Shown: positions 45,961 through 56,377 of the stretch, one piece after another
How positions within the stretch are numbered: position 1 is the first letter of the stretch
How the letters are laid out: each line of letters opens with the position of its first letter
Assembly: GCA_951804985.1 (NCBI GenBank)
Contig: OX638136.1
Coordinates: 5,707,852 to 5,771,851, forward strand
DNA length: 64,000 bases
Direction of reading: 5' to 3'
Source: Dryomyza anilis
Lineage: Eukaryota; Arthropoda; Insecta; Diptera; Dryomyzidae
Made by a program: the position numbers and the translations under genes
Notes under the pieces: model-generated
Seen by the model: only the letters and a program-made list of their open reading frames with translations
Database searches by the model: none
Told to the model about the DNA's origin: nothing

Positions 45961-46317
45961 TGTTTATTAATAATTAATTATTTGAGATCTTATGTTTAAT
46001 TACATACATTTTGTTTAATAATAATAATAATGTTTTTACATAAAATAAACAATGGATTTGATATGGTTTACATATAGTTAAATTATTTAAATTAAATTAT
46101 TAGTAATAAAAGTTTAATAATTACATTGGTGTTTGTCTGTATATAACAATATTGATAAATTAAAAATTTTTTTGATTTGAAAAGGGTTTTTGGAATTTTT
46201 TAAAAAAAATTTAGAAATTTTTTTTAAATAAAGGTGTTTTTTAAAAAAAAATTTAAAATTTTTTTTGGAAATTTTTGTAATTTAGAAATTTGGTAAACTT
46301 GAATTTTTAAAACTTAC

Positions 46318-46939
46318 GATTCTTCAAATAATAGTATTTATTGCCATTCGGTGTAACATATATCTCAGATGGAGCGGGCTCAGGTAGCTGGAAAGGAGTA
46401 CGCCATCGGTTTTTCAGGTGGAAGTACTCCGGGTGCTGCACCCAGACATGGGCAGTTTGTCCAGCACGACTTGGGTATTTATACCCATGGTTACTGTCCC
46501 AGTGCTGTATGCCCGAGTAGGCATACCGTTGGACATTGTACCGAGCATCCTGATTTGGTGACGGCGCACTCCCAACGATGTTGTTGTTGTTGGCCTGGTT
46601 TGCTGCACATCGTTTGTTGATAGGTACTGCGGCAGCCAGATCGCCCAGCGAATCGTCATCACATTCTGTTGATGTAGACTCCTGGTACATCACGGCAGGG
46701 GGAGTATCAATACTCAATTTTGTAAATGCTCCGTGCATTTCCGCATGCCGACGCCGGGCACATCGGCTTGTTGCGATCAACATAGCGTCGTCCTCGACAT
46801 CGTACACAGGTTCATCGGCACTGTTGTTTTGGGCACATAGGCATCACTGGCCATGATAGTAGTGGTGGTGGTGCAGGACTGTGTTTTTTGCAGGTTTTCG
46901 GTTCCATCAAGATGAAGAGAAAGATGCAAATCAATTGGT
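46318..46939 (-). CDS. GC-rich exon of an unrecognised gene; intact relative of the decayed gene in the array
   Basis: The exon is bounded by a strong acceptor (TTTCATTACAG at 46,940) and a strong donor (C/GTAAGT at 46,317). A frame of about 166 codons (46,807-46,307 if unspliced) ends 'YVTPNGNKYYYLKNRK' at the donor and contains 'YDVEDDAMLIATSRCARRRH', 'NVQRYAYSGIQHWDSNHGY' and 'HVWVQHPEYFHLKNRW'. The first 100 bp of the exon are open in another frame ('PIDLHLSLHLDGTENL'), so there is either a frameshift or an extra splice. Its G+C is near 50%, unlike the flanks. No domain is recognised and no partner exon is found downstream. Confidence 0.6.
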
Positions 46940-47310
46940 CTGTAATGAAATAAAATTATTTTTAGTGACTGGAGTCCTGATTTTATAACAAAGTTGATTA
47001 ATTTTTGTGATTGGACTCTTAATTTAATCAAGGTTGGTAAATAATTGGTTGGGTTTTGTTTTTGCCTACTTACGATTGGTAGATGCGGTTGTTTGCGTTT
47101 GTTTTATCCATTTTGGGTGTTGGCGTATGTTTTCAATTGCAATTGATCTTGTTGCTTTATTGAAAGTTGTTGTTTACGTTTTGATATGCGTTACTTGGTT
47201 TCTTTGTAATTTTGGTGTATTTGTAAATGGTCGCATCTTTATCGATGACTTATAGGGTTAACACATATATACTTATCAGATAATATTTATCGATGATATA
47301 TACTTTTGTA
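46940..47310. other. Spacer of the diverged unit copy, left of the transposon
   Basis: AT-rich, no convincing gene. The stretch nearest the exon aligns weakly with the array around 5,850-5,950. Confidence 0.4.
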
Positions 47311-48463
47311 ATATCGAGGGCTTATATTCAATACTGCCTATCTACAATTTTGACAAAAATGTGTTTTTGATGGTGAACTCTTCGCTGATCACCGCTGCAT
47401 CTATGACATCAATATCGAACAAAAAAAATTATTATATTGCTATTAAATTTTCATTTTTAAAATTCGTCTATCTGCTGTGTAGTTTTTTTTATGAATGCAA
47501 TAATATCTATCTACATACATTTTTAGTTTAAACATTTTTAACGTCTATAAAGAGTAGTGACAGGTAAGGAAAAGTGTATATATTCTTGTTCAGCGTACAT
47601 AGATTAATTTCATCATGTCCATCTGTCGGTCGTGACCACACAAATAATCTCCACGAATAGCGCGATATTCTTAACATTTTTTAATTGTAAACAATATAGA
47701 CCTTTTTTTATTAATAATAATTATAATAGTTTGGAACTACAATCCTATAAGAACTTAGGCCAGGATCCTTCACAATTTTGAGCTCTCGTGTTATATTTGT
47801 AATCAAATTGTAGGACCTACAGTTTAATGCTAAATCCGAACGGCTTTTAATAGGCAATGTTTTACTCTCGTAGGTTTACCATTTACTGCCGATAGGTAGC
47901 GCGGTATAGAAAAATGTTTATATGAAAAGATTTTGTTAGTCCCAGTTCAGGCTTGAGCCTGGAACTGGGACTAACGCAATAACCTTGAGCTACCGATGCT
48001 ACAACTTTTATTTAATTATGCAGATGAAAAAGAAGAATCATTTTATTATATTGACGACTTCCAGCCAGGATTTGAAACTAGGCTTCGGGAACTTTTCTGT
48101 TCGTAGATCAACAGAGAATCGCGTTGTTGCTCAACAGACTTAAAGAGAGTGAATACTGTATGTAAACACACAAAAATGATTTATTGTAGAAACCAATTAT
48201 TTGTTTGTGACAACCTCCAAGTCCAGAGCATGAGTCTTTATAGAAAAAAAAAACTGCGCCTCCGGCAAACTGCATTTTTTATTAATATGTTCGATTTTTA
48301 AATGGAACAAGTGTAACACTTTGTCTATTTAAATTGTCTAGAATGCGAGTTTTTTTTAATAAAGTGAGCTATGTACTATCTTACATTTAAAATGTTCATA
48401 TACCTAGAAAATATCATAAATTTCGCGTTGGATTTTACTGTGAAAAACTAAAAATAAGTAAAT

Positions 48464-48584
48464 ATGTACAACAATTATGTAATGAAAGTGCAGAAAAGTA
48501 TCGTTCCTTGTAACTCTTTACAACGGATTGCAATAGAATACGCATCATCAAGTGATGAAGATTTTGGAGGCGGTCATATAACAG
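48464..48584 (+). pseudogene. Transposase-like gene, exon 1
   Basis: It begins at the ATG of 'MYNNYVMKVQKSIVPCN' and ends ACAG/GTTCGT in phase 1. A 61-bp intron with a TTACTCAG acceptor follows, joining in frame to exon 2 with an acidic Asp-rich start. Confidence 0.6.
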
Positions 48585-48645
48585 GTTCGTTAGTTTAAGT
48601 TATAAAACGAATATCCTAATTTTGGAAATAATTGTAATTACTCAG

Positions 48646-49819
48646 ATTCCGACGATGACGAATTCAATCATAATGTGATCGTTCGTCGTAGAAATAAACG
48701 AGGGTACGACTCAATATCAAATAGACAAAAGGAGAACAGGACAATGCGTATGAGAGGGCAGCAATATTTAGGATTTTCGACATCTGATGGATTCAAACAA
48801 AATTCTACAAAAAAAGCAAGAGAAATTGGCCCAACATGTGTATCGGCAACGTGTATCAAAAGTAAAGTAAGACACTGCCAAAAATTTGATAACGAAACCA
48901 GATTTCATATTTTTACAGTGCAAAACTCTAAAAAACAAAATAGTTTTATGTTTAAACTACCCTACAACCATGAATCTATACAAGTATGTCGATTTATGTT
49001 TCTTTCAACTGTATCTCTAAATATTGGCATGGTTAAAGGATGGTTAAAAGTTAAACCAATTTCGACATCTATTGCCATCAAGAAACCGTCCATACATAAT
49101 TCTAAAAGAACTGGTTGCAAAATATTCTTAAAGGAATATTTTCAAAAAATGGATAAAATTGAGAGCCACTATTGCCGTAAGGATTCTACTAAAAAATACA
49201 TAGCTGCAACTTTTACTACGAAGGCAGATATTTATAGGGACTATATTTCTAAGTGTTCTGAGAATCAAGTCTCTCCAGTATCAATATTTACGTTTTCAAC
49301 TGTTCAACTGCGGAACAAAATTTGGCACTCTTTATGCCTCGCAAAGATCAATGCGATATATGTGTCAGTTTTAAAGCTAAACAAGTTACAATTGAGGAAT
49401 ATGATACACATGTTTCAAAAAAAAAAACCGTGCTCAATTTGAAAAGAAACGAGACAAAATCGAAGCTGATGAGGGACGTCGTCACGTTTTCACAATGGAT
49501 GCGCAAGCAATTAAGCTATGCCGTTAAGCTATCTGCTATCTATTACAAACAACGTCTACAAGTTCATAATTTTACGATTTACAATCTCGCAACTCATCAA
49601 TGTACTAATTATTGGTGAAATGAAACTGATGGAGATTTGTCCGCTTCGTCATTTATTTCAGGCATAATACACCATTTGAAAACTCATTGCTTATCAGACA
49701 CATTGCCAATCACGATTTTCTCCGATGGTTGCGGCTATCAAATCCGTAATCACTATTTATCAAATGCGTTGTCAATTTTTCCAATCGAAAATAATAAAAT
49801 AATTGAGCAAAATACTTAG
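48646..49819 (+). pseudogene. Transposase-like gene, main exon, multiply frameshifted
   Basis: The amino-terminal part contains a Cys/His-rich motif 'GPTCVSATCIKSKVRHCQKF', then 'VCRFMFLSTVSLNIGMVKGW' (helical DNA-binding-like) and 'FTTKADIYRDYISKC'. After a frameshift near 49,305, 'PRKDQCDICVSFKAKQ' follows, then 'YYKQRLQVHNFTIYNLATHQ' and 'ITIFSDGCGYQIRNH', with conserved Asp and His of an apparent nuclease core. A TGA at 49,616-49,618 and further shifts near 49,480 and 49,815 break it. The proteins belong to a family common in insect and hydra genomes; I cannot name the superfamily. Confidence 0.7.
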
Positions 49820-50020
49820 AGAAGGGACATACGCAAATGGAGTGCGACAGTGCGCATGCAAAAATTGAAAAGAAATTAAAAAATCAATCTATTTATTTAC
49901 CATACGACTTCATTAGGTTAACTATAGACGCCAGAAAAACAGTAAAAATTAATAACAAAATAGTTAAAAGACCATTCGAAGCTATATATTTAAATTTTGA
50001 TTTTTTTTTTTAAATTATAG

Positions 50021-50308
50021 GTCTCGAGCATTAGACCTGGTCGATTAAAAAAAGATGCAACTGTGTCACAGCTTAGATCATTAAAATATCTACCAAGTGG
50101 CAGCGTACAATTTAAAGTATGTTTTGATGAAGAATATATTGACCTACCAACCCGATTTAAAAAATACGTAGGTCATACAGCGCCGAAACAGAAACAAACC
50201 GCTCCATTTCCGATTCAGCATACTAAATGGATACATTTACAAAATTTGAAGCCTGTAATGCCGGCTGAGTTTCACTCATTTTATGACAATTTGAAGCAGG
50301 CGAATTAA
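50021..50308 (+). pseudogene. Transposase-like gene, last exon
   Basis: After a pyrimidine-rich acceptor (TTTTTAAATTATAG) the frame reads 'SIRPGRLKKDATVSQLRSLK' and 'VQFKVCFDEEYIDLP', the usual end of this family, to a stop at 50,308. No matching donor is seen upstream, probably because it has decayed. Confidence 0.6.
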
Positions 50309-50668
50309 AAAATTACAAAAATACTTTGCAATATATCTTATTTTTACTCCTTTTTACTGATAAATAATAAAAAAAACATTAAAAAGTTAATAAAACGCTT
50401 ACATCTATTTTTGTGCAATAAGCTCTATCTACTTATTATAAAATACAAGTTGAAGATATTTGAAGAGCAATAACCTCTATCTAACATATCAGCCTGAATA
50501 GCGCAAATTTTGAAAAACTTTTTAGATGTAACAGTTAATAGTCATTTTTAATTAATATTGTTGAAGAAATATTGATCGCGACATTTACGGCTACCGATTA
50601 AATCAGTTTTTTCGCTCTCCTGAAAAATTGTGTTTTTGTAGATAGGCAGTATTGAATATAAGCCCTCG

Positions 50669-51528
50669 ATATATAAATATAGTTATGTATTGATGTCATA
50701 GTTATTTAATATAAAAGTTAATGGAATACCATTATATGGATATTTGTAATTGGTCATTCTTAATATGTTATTATTAATATCATATTGATGGTTGATTTAT
50801 GTTTTTATTTATTATTAATATCAGTTTTATGGTTAATAATAAACATAGGTTTTCGGTTACATTATTAGTATTATAATTATTTTTATGACGGCATATTATT
50901 ATGGTTTTCTTGGTGATAATATATAGATATTATAATTACTTGTGTTTATTTATTTTATGCAGTAGTATGTTTGTCAGTAAAATTATTTTTTTATTTCTAT
51001 CTGGTATGCTTTGTTTTTTGCTATTTTATATTAGATTTTATATAAAAATTGTTTTATTTATATCAAATTACGTTGTTTTTTATAGGCTTAGTTTCCTTTC
51101 TAGTATTTGTAATATGTTATAGGATTTGTTTTGTGTTGTGAATAATAATTGTATATATTTCTCAAGATCATTTGATATATGTTTTTATGCATATATGCAA
51201 ATGGGTATGTAATATAAGGTTTTATATTTCTGTGTTTTGAAAAAAGTGTGTTGAGTCGATCATGATTTAATTTGTGGGAAATTGATTATGTATATTTGGT
51301 ATGTTATACATGTATTTATACATGGTTTGTGGTGGAAAGGGTGTGGAATTGAGTATATAACTCCTATTTTTTGTTCGAATGTTTGTATATTTGGTTTATT
51401 TGCCATTATACTTGGAGGAATTGAAATATTAATTAATATTATAATCAATATCCTATATATTTTTGGAGCAATTATACTATTCTATATATTATTATTTCAT
51501 AATATATATATATAACTTTCTTAAAAAA
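50669..51528. other. Spacer of the diverged unit copy, right of the transposon
   Basis: AT-rich. From about 51,280 it aligns loosely with the array spacer before the hammerhead (TGTATATTTGGTTTAT..CCATTATA..GGAGCA). No gene is supported. Confidence 0.5.
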
Positions 51529-51576
51529 TCCCAACTGATGATTCCATTGGCAATGGATGAAAAACGTTTATTGGGA
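51529..51576 (+). ncRNA. Hammerhead ribozyme motif in the diverged unit copy
   Basis: The core, stem II and stem III are identical to the array. The outermost stem I pair is U-A here where the array has U-G, a change that keeps pairing. The downstream hairpin CGTCTTT..AAAGACG also keeps its 7-bp stem while its loop differs. Surrounding sequence is poorly conserved, which argues for function of this motif. Confidence 0.8.
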
Positions 51577-51860
51577 AGGCCCGTCTTTTTACTACATTGG
51601 TTAAAGACGTTAATTACCTTCACGGTTCAATTATTATTATTTTTTGTTTTGAGGTGTATGGTACATAGTTAATATAGAAATATATTTTTTATATATTTTT
51701 ATGTTTTATTTATGTTTAATGTGGAATGTATTAAAGTGCATTTATACATTCATTGATGTGTGGGGTGTTATGTGGGTATGAATATTTTTTGATAAAGTTT
51801 TTAAAAAAGGTTTTAAAAAAGTTTTAAAAAAGTTTAAAAAAGTTTATAGGATTGGTTATA

Positions 51861-52034
51861 TTATGTTGGTGAATTATGGAGGTCTTCAACACATGCATTT
51901 TTAAAAAATATTTTGGACAGTTTACTTAAAATGTTTTTATACAGATTACGTAGTGCTGAGATTATATCTTGGTACAGGACTTTTGGACCACATGGTTTTT
52001 CATTTTTATTTTTGAAAGGTAGGTTACAATTCAT
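51861..52034 (-). other. Conserved block B in the diverged copy, with a 57-codon frame
   Basis: The minus frame starts 'MNCNLPFKNKNEKPCGPKVL' and runs to 51,861. The array counterpart matches for about 29 codons with conservative changes and is then shifted by one base. A plus-strand frame (51,913-52,194) overlaps it. I report the block as conserved but do not claim a protein. Confidence 0.4.
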
Positions 52035-52380
52035 TTCTGAAACAGCATATACTTGTCTTACAGTAATTTACAGTGTTTTTTCAAAGTTTTTAAAGATCTT
52101 ATATAATTTGATTGTTTGGAATCCTATTATTCTTAATTATGCTGTTGTAAATGGGTTGTTTTCTTGTCTGATTTATGAGTATTATGTTTTTTAGGTTTAT
52201 TAGACATTGTTTATGATGAGTTTTTTATAGTATTTTACTTGAATATATTCATTTTTATATAATCAATGTCTATACTACTGTAATTATAACATATTATTCA
52301 TTTTTCAGTGCAATATAGCTATATATTTTACTATTATTGATTATTGCAAGTTTCTTTTGGAACTTGTTTATATTAAAGCG

Positions 52381-52495
52381 AATTTGTGTAGGTAGGGTAG
52401 ACACTTCATCGATATGAAGTGGTCCAATAAATTGATGATGTGGTAAGGGCGGCCCATCCCTTTATGTTATTACATAATTGTATCCATATTTTTTG
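52381..52495. ncRNA. Ultra-conserved block C in the diverged copy
   Basis: 115 bp identical to three array units although adjacent DNA is clearly diverged. Hairpin potential is as in unit 1. It ends in CCATATTTTTTG. Confidence 0.5.
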
Positions 52496-52649
52496 GGGAT
52501 TTTTATATTTTCTTGACTGTTTGTGTTTTAATATTTTGTAATTTTTATCATTTTTTGTTTATTACACCCTTATGTCGTATATGTTATTAGTAGTATGGAT
52601 TCGCCAGTTCTGGCCCCACTGGGCTCCATTGAGCACATTGTTGTTAGTG

Positions 52650-53010
52650 TAAATGAATTTTAACAGAGATGTTGTTATTGTTTTCAATAGGGATCATTTT
52701 TTAACATAGTTGTTGTTAGTGTAATTCAATAGGGATCATTTTTTAACATAGTTGCTGTTAGTGTAATGCAATAGGGATCATTTTTTAACATAGTTGCTGT
52801 TAGCGTAATTCAATAGGGATCATTTTTTAACATAGTTGTTGTTGGTATAGTTCAATAGGGATCATTTTTTAACAGAGTTGTTGGTACTGTAGTTCATTGG
52901 AGATCATATTTTAACAGTATAGTTGTTATTGTTTTTTCAATGGGGATCATATTTTAACAGAATATTTGTTATTGTTTTCATGGGAAGTATTTTTAACAGA
53001 TGTATATTAT
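52650..53010 (+). repeat. 42-bp minisatellite
   Basis: The motif CAATAGGGATCATTTTTTAAC plus ATAGTTGTTGTTAGTGTAATT repeats with a 42-bp period for about seven to eight copies. The left copies are the most regular; those on the right are eroded. Relics of the motif occur at 53,037 and 53,577. Confidence 0.85.
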
Positions 53011-53831
53011 ATGTATACTATATATTTTATAATGGCATGGAGCCAGTGGGATGACTTTTTAACATAATTTGTTAATGTTGATACATACATATATATTATA
53101 TGCATGTTATGAAGGCATGCAGCCGTAAAGAGTAAATGTTGTTGTTGGGATAATTATATCGGAGTAAGCTTTTTTTGTGAATGAGAATATTTACAAACGT
53201 ATTCATGTTGTTGTTGTAAAATATTATAGTTGCAATTAGATTTCAGTTAACGTAGTTATAATGTATACTATAGTTATACTTGTTTGTTTTATTTTGCATG
53301 ATCATCAAGAGAGTTGAGGAGCAAAGGGTTCAATTTGAAACTTTGTTGAGGAGCGGTGATTGTAATTTAAAACATCGATATATGAATGAATATTATTATT
53401 AGATGCTAATTTTTTTTTGTGGATAATTTTTTTGTTGTAAACAGGTTAAGACACGTCTGTATTAATGCATTGACATATATTTAATTCAAGGCCAATTTTA
53501 CTATAAGGGTTATTGTACTGGATTTTATTCTACAAAGTCATGGTCGTTTAATTTGGTTATATGAATGAATGGAGCCATAAGGTTCCATTGGGATCATTTT
53601 TTAAATCATTTTCTATACTATAAGTTTAAAAGATTGAGCATGTTAGAACATGTATATTTTTTATAGAGTTTTTTGTCTTGAGATTTATTTAATTTACTCT
53701 CTTTAAAATTTTAATTGAGTATATTTATACTAATGGAATTCACTTTTTAACTCATTTTAAAGAGATATCCATTATATATAAATGGATCGAAATTTGAATT
53801 AAATTTATTCATCGTCTACATCACAATTTTA
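53011..53831. other. AT-rich DNA before the Polinton genes
   Basis: No convincing gene. The left end of the Polinton probably lies here or further left, but its inverted repeat cannot be set because the right end is outside the window. Confidence 0.4.
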
Positions 53832-54128
53832 ATGGAACAAAAAAATATTATGGAGGTTAAAAAAGTATTAAAATTTTTAAAAGAATTTCATAATATTTTA
53901 TTAGACGATCATAAAAAACTGTTTATTAAGTTTACCCCTTATTGTAAGATTTACCAGTATATGGAAAAAATATTAACTATTCACGGAGTACATTATAAGA
54001 GCTGTCCATGGACCACAGATGACTTAACGGAGGGGCCAGATACATGTGGTTGCTATTATTATGACAAGAAATCTAAAGACATTGACAAACTAATAAAATT
54101 ATATTATAGATTAAAATATACAAAATAA
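53832..54128 (+). CDS. Unrecognised small protein at the Polinton edge
   Basis: 98 codons, intact. Lys-rich with a helical first half ('VKKVLKFLKEFHNILLDDH') and a Cys/Trp-containing centre ('SCPWTTDDLTEGPDTCGC') that could bind a metal. It lies alone on the plus strand, convergent with the protease gene. The location suggests an accessory Polinton gene, but I do not recognise a family. Confidence 0.55.
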   Translation: MEQKNIMEVKKVLKFLKEFHNILLDDHKKLFIKFTPYCKIYQYMEKILTIHGVHYKSCPWTTDDLTEGPDTCGCYYYDKKSKDIDKLIKLYYRLKYTK

Positions 54129-54395
54129 TTGTTTATTACATATTATTAATAAACTGTTTTTTATTATACTATATTCAATGAATTTGTGAAATTTTAAATA
54201 ATAAAAATAAAAAACAAATTTATAAATTATTTACATTAAATTGTTTTATTTATTTTTTATTATAGGAAACTTAAAAATACTTTTAAAATAATGCACAGCT
54301 AAAATATCATTAATATATAAATTATATATATCAAAATAATTAAAAAACTTTTTAAAAGACATATTTTTACTTCTTAAATATATAAATATACAGCG

Positions 54396-54719
54396 TTAAA
54401 CACCGCATAACATTGAAATTTCACTTTGTAATCGGAAATTGCTTTTAATAAATGTGGATGCATTTCTTTGAATAAAATTTGCAAATGGTTTAATTGGAGA
54501 ACTCCCTGCAGAACAAAAATACTCAGCCGGCCCATTTCGAGGAAAATATATTACAATCCAATGTGATCCTGGTTTAAATGATGAATCCATATTCACAGTA
54601 TAAAATGCTGGCTTTTTTATTCGATTTCTAGGTAGCTGATTTGATGCAAAAACTCCTTTAAAATGCTTTTTAGTTACTAAATTTTTATATAAAATATTTT
54701 CTATATTACTTGTATTCAT
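54396..54719 (-). pseudogene. Polinton adenovirus-type cysteine protease, cut by a nonsense codon
   Basis: The catalytic His lies in 'PGSHWIVIYFPRNG'. The usual acidic partner motif reads 'EYFCSAG', where the family normally has Asp, so a key residue is altered. The catalytic Cys motif appears at the very end ('MLCGV') and is followed at once by TAA. The same frame remains open after the stop to 54,246 with the composition expected for the protease tail. The protein would mature capsid proteins. Its ATG overlaps the TGA of the major capsid gene by four bases (ATGA). Confidence 0.85.
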
Positions 54720-56005
54720 AATGATTGTAATACAGTACGATTTTTATCAATTTCCAAAACACTATCAAACTCACAATATGCTAAACAAGTAATTGCTTCA
54801 GAAAGTGCTTCACTGAAACGACATTCAATTCGTATTGTACCCTGATTTATTAAGTTTCCGCAGTGTGAGTTATTGTTATGATCTGGTGTTAAATCAAATG
54901 CAAGTAAGAAATATCCGTTATCAAATAATTCTTTAGTTATTTGATGTCCCTTATCAAAGTAATGTATGCCAGTACCTTTAAATAAGGTTTGATATCCCCT
55001 TGTACTTATACGTCCATGTTTATAATCAAATTCAATCGGCTGTGCTGGTACTTGTACTCCATTTACAACTAAATTAAATCTTTGTAAATTGAAATGGCGA
55101 AAGTTATACGGATTTTCCGAACGATCACCAGTATATGCTTTATTAGTTACCATACCAAATATTAAGAAATTTGGAAGTTGTCCAATTATAACATTATCTA
55201 ACAGTAGAGAATGATTGCCGGGGTGAATGGTGAATGTCTTGATTTCAACTTTTTTATATGGATAAATAGCATTCCTACTTTGTAAAACATTATGATGTGC
55301 CATTAAAATATTACTATTAATGGTAAGATGATTAATGTATAAGTTAGCCTCGTGAATTTTAATAGATGACTCTCCAGATTTTGAATCTTCTAGTATATAA
55401 AAAGAAGGTTTCTCCATATTAAGGGTTACTTTAAGATCCACATTATTAAGAAGATATTTAGATTGATTAAATATATCTGCATGAAGTTTTCCAATCAATT
55501 CAACTCGTTCTCCATTTTTAAATGTTTTCTTCCGTCTAGCTAAACCTGGATTTTCATTCTCAACTATTGAATTATTTTTTTTTATATCTAATGACCATCC
55601 GCATGATTCAAGATGTGTAGATTTAGCATCATTTCCATAGTTTAGTAATGTTTCAATATAAGATCTATAGTGATAATTATTATCAGATTGCGATACATTT
55701 CTATTATTTAAATGAACATTACAGCTCCGAAATAACGAATGAAGTAAATTGTTTATAACTCCTCCACTTCCATTAATTTCTACAATTAATCGTAAATAAA
55801 TACTACTTAGATCACGATATGTTTCACCATTTCCGAGTGAAAGAAATTCTATTGTAATAGAGTTGTCAATTGTTGCTATTGGACTATATGATACCTCCTC
55901 TGTTTTAATTATGCTAGTTTGTACAGGTGGTGACTCAAAAAGATCTAATTCACTTTTCATACATTCAATAAATCCTGCCATCATAAATAAATTAACAGTT
56001 GCCAA
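54716..56005 (-). CDS. Polinton major capsid protein, double jelly roll
   Basis: 429 codons, intact. Recognisable family stretches are 'LGNGETYRDLSSIYLRLIVE', 'LLHSLFRSCNVHLNNRNV', 'YHYRSYIETLLNYG', 'NPYNFRHFNLQRFNLVVNG' and 'YFLLAFDLTPD', in the order seen in Polinton capsid proteins. It would form the icosahedral shell. It lies between the small basic gene and the protease and overlaps both slightly, suggesting one transcription unit. An intact frame beside broken replication genes suggests recent decay or a different constraint. Confidence 0.88.
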   Translation of the reverse strand: MATVNLFMMAGFIECMKSELDLFESPPVQTSIIKTEEVSYSPIATIDNSITIEFLSLGNGETYRDLSSIYLRLIVEINGSGGVINNLLHSLFRSCNVHLNNRNVSQSDNNYHYRSYIETLLNYGNDAKSTHLESCGWSLDIKKNNSIVENENPGLARRKKTFKNGERVELIGKLHADIFNQSKYLLNNVDLKVTLNMEKPSFYILEDSKSGESSIKIHEANLYINHLTINSNILMAHHNVLQSRNAIYPYKKVEIKTFTIHPGNHSLLLDNVIIGQLPNFLIFGMVTNKAYTGDRSENPYNFRHFNLQRFNLVVNGVQVPAQPIEFDYKHGRISTRGYQTLFKGTGIHYFDKGHQITKELFDNGYFLLAFDLTPDHNNNSHCGNLINQGTIRIECRFSEALSEAITCLAYCEFDSVLEIDKNRTVLQSL

Positions 56006-56333
56006 ATATATCAGTAAACTTCCTTCTTCTAGAACGTTTAGTTTTCATATGATCTTTTTTCTTTAGTCGTTTGAATTTTATACGTTTTCCATTCCCATCT
56101 TGTATATTTCTAATTTTGCTAATAACTTTTTCTTTTAAATTTCGAACAGCCTTTTTACCCTGTTCAGTTAATATAGTTTTTATAGGTTTAGTACCTAACT
56201 CTTCCAAAACTGATTTTCCAATTTCGAGTGAATGGTTTTTTAAAGCATTTAATCCAGTTTTCATTAGATGTTTTAGATGTGTACCATATTGAACAATTCT
56301 AGGAGAATGGTATATATCTGCTATATTATCCAA
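55992..56333 (-). CDS. Polinton small basic protein, probable virion core component
   Basis: 113 codons, very Lys/Arg-rich towards the carboxyl end ('RIKFKRLKKKDHMKTKRSRR'). It overlaps the capsid start by 14 bp. The position immediately upstream of the major capsid gene is typical of the small structural protein of Polintons. The assignment rests on position and charge rather than on a clear domain. Confidence 0.6.
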   Translation of the reverse strand: MDNIADIYHSPRIVQYGTHLKHLMKTGLNALKNHSLEIGKSVLEELGTKPIKTILTEQGKKAVRNLKEKVISKIRNIQDGNGKRIKFKRLKKKDHMKTKRSRRRKFTDIFGNC

Positions 56334-56377
56334 ATTTGATCCCGATTGATTAAGATAGTAAATGATATCAGTACAAC

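Larger units (their letters stand above)
47315..50668 (+). mobile_element. DNA transposon with perfect 33-bp terminal inverted repeats
   Basis: The ends are exact inverses over 33 bp (47,315-47,347 starting CGAGGGCTTATATTC; 50,636-50,668). ATAT flanks both sides, compatible with a 4-bp target duplication, though in AT-rich DNA this is weak. A spliced transposase-like gene runs on the plus strand. The element is inserted in the diverged relative of the array unit. Confidence 0.9.

Noticed and set aside
46369..46856. Plus-strand frames of 83 and 92 codons and a minus-strand 82-codon frame in the GC-rich region
   Set aside because: They are shadows of the minus-strand frame that ends at a strong donor and aligns with the array relatives.
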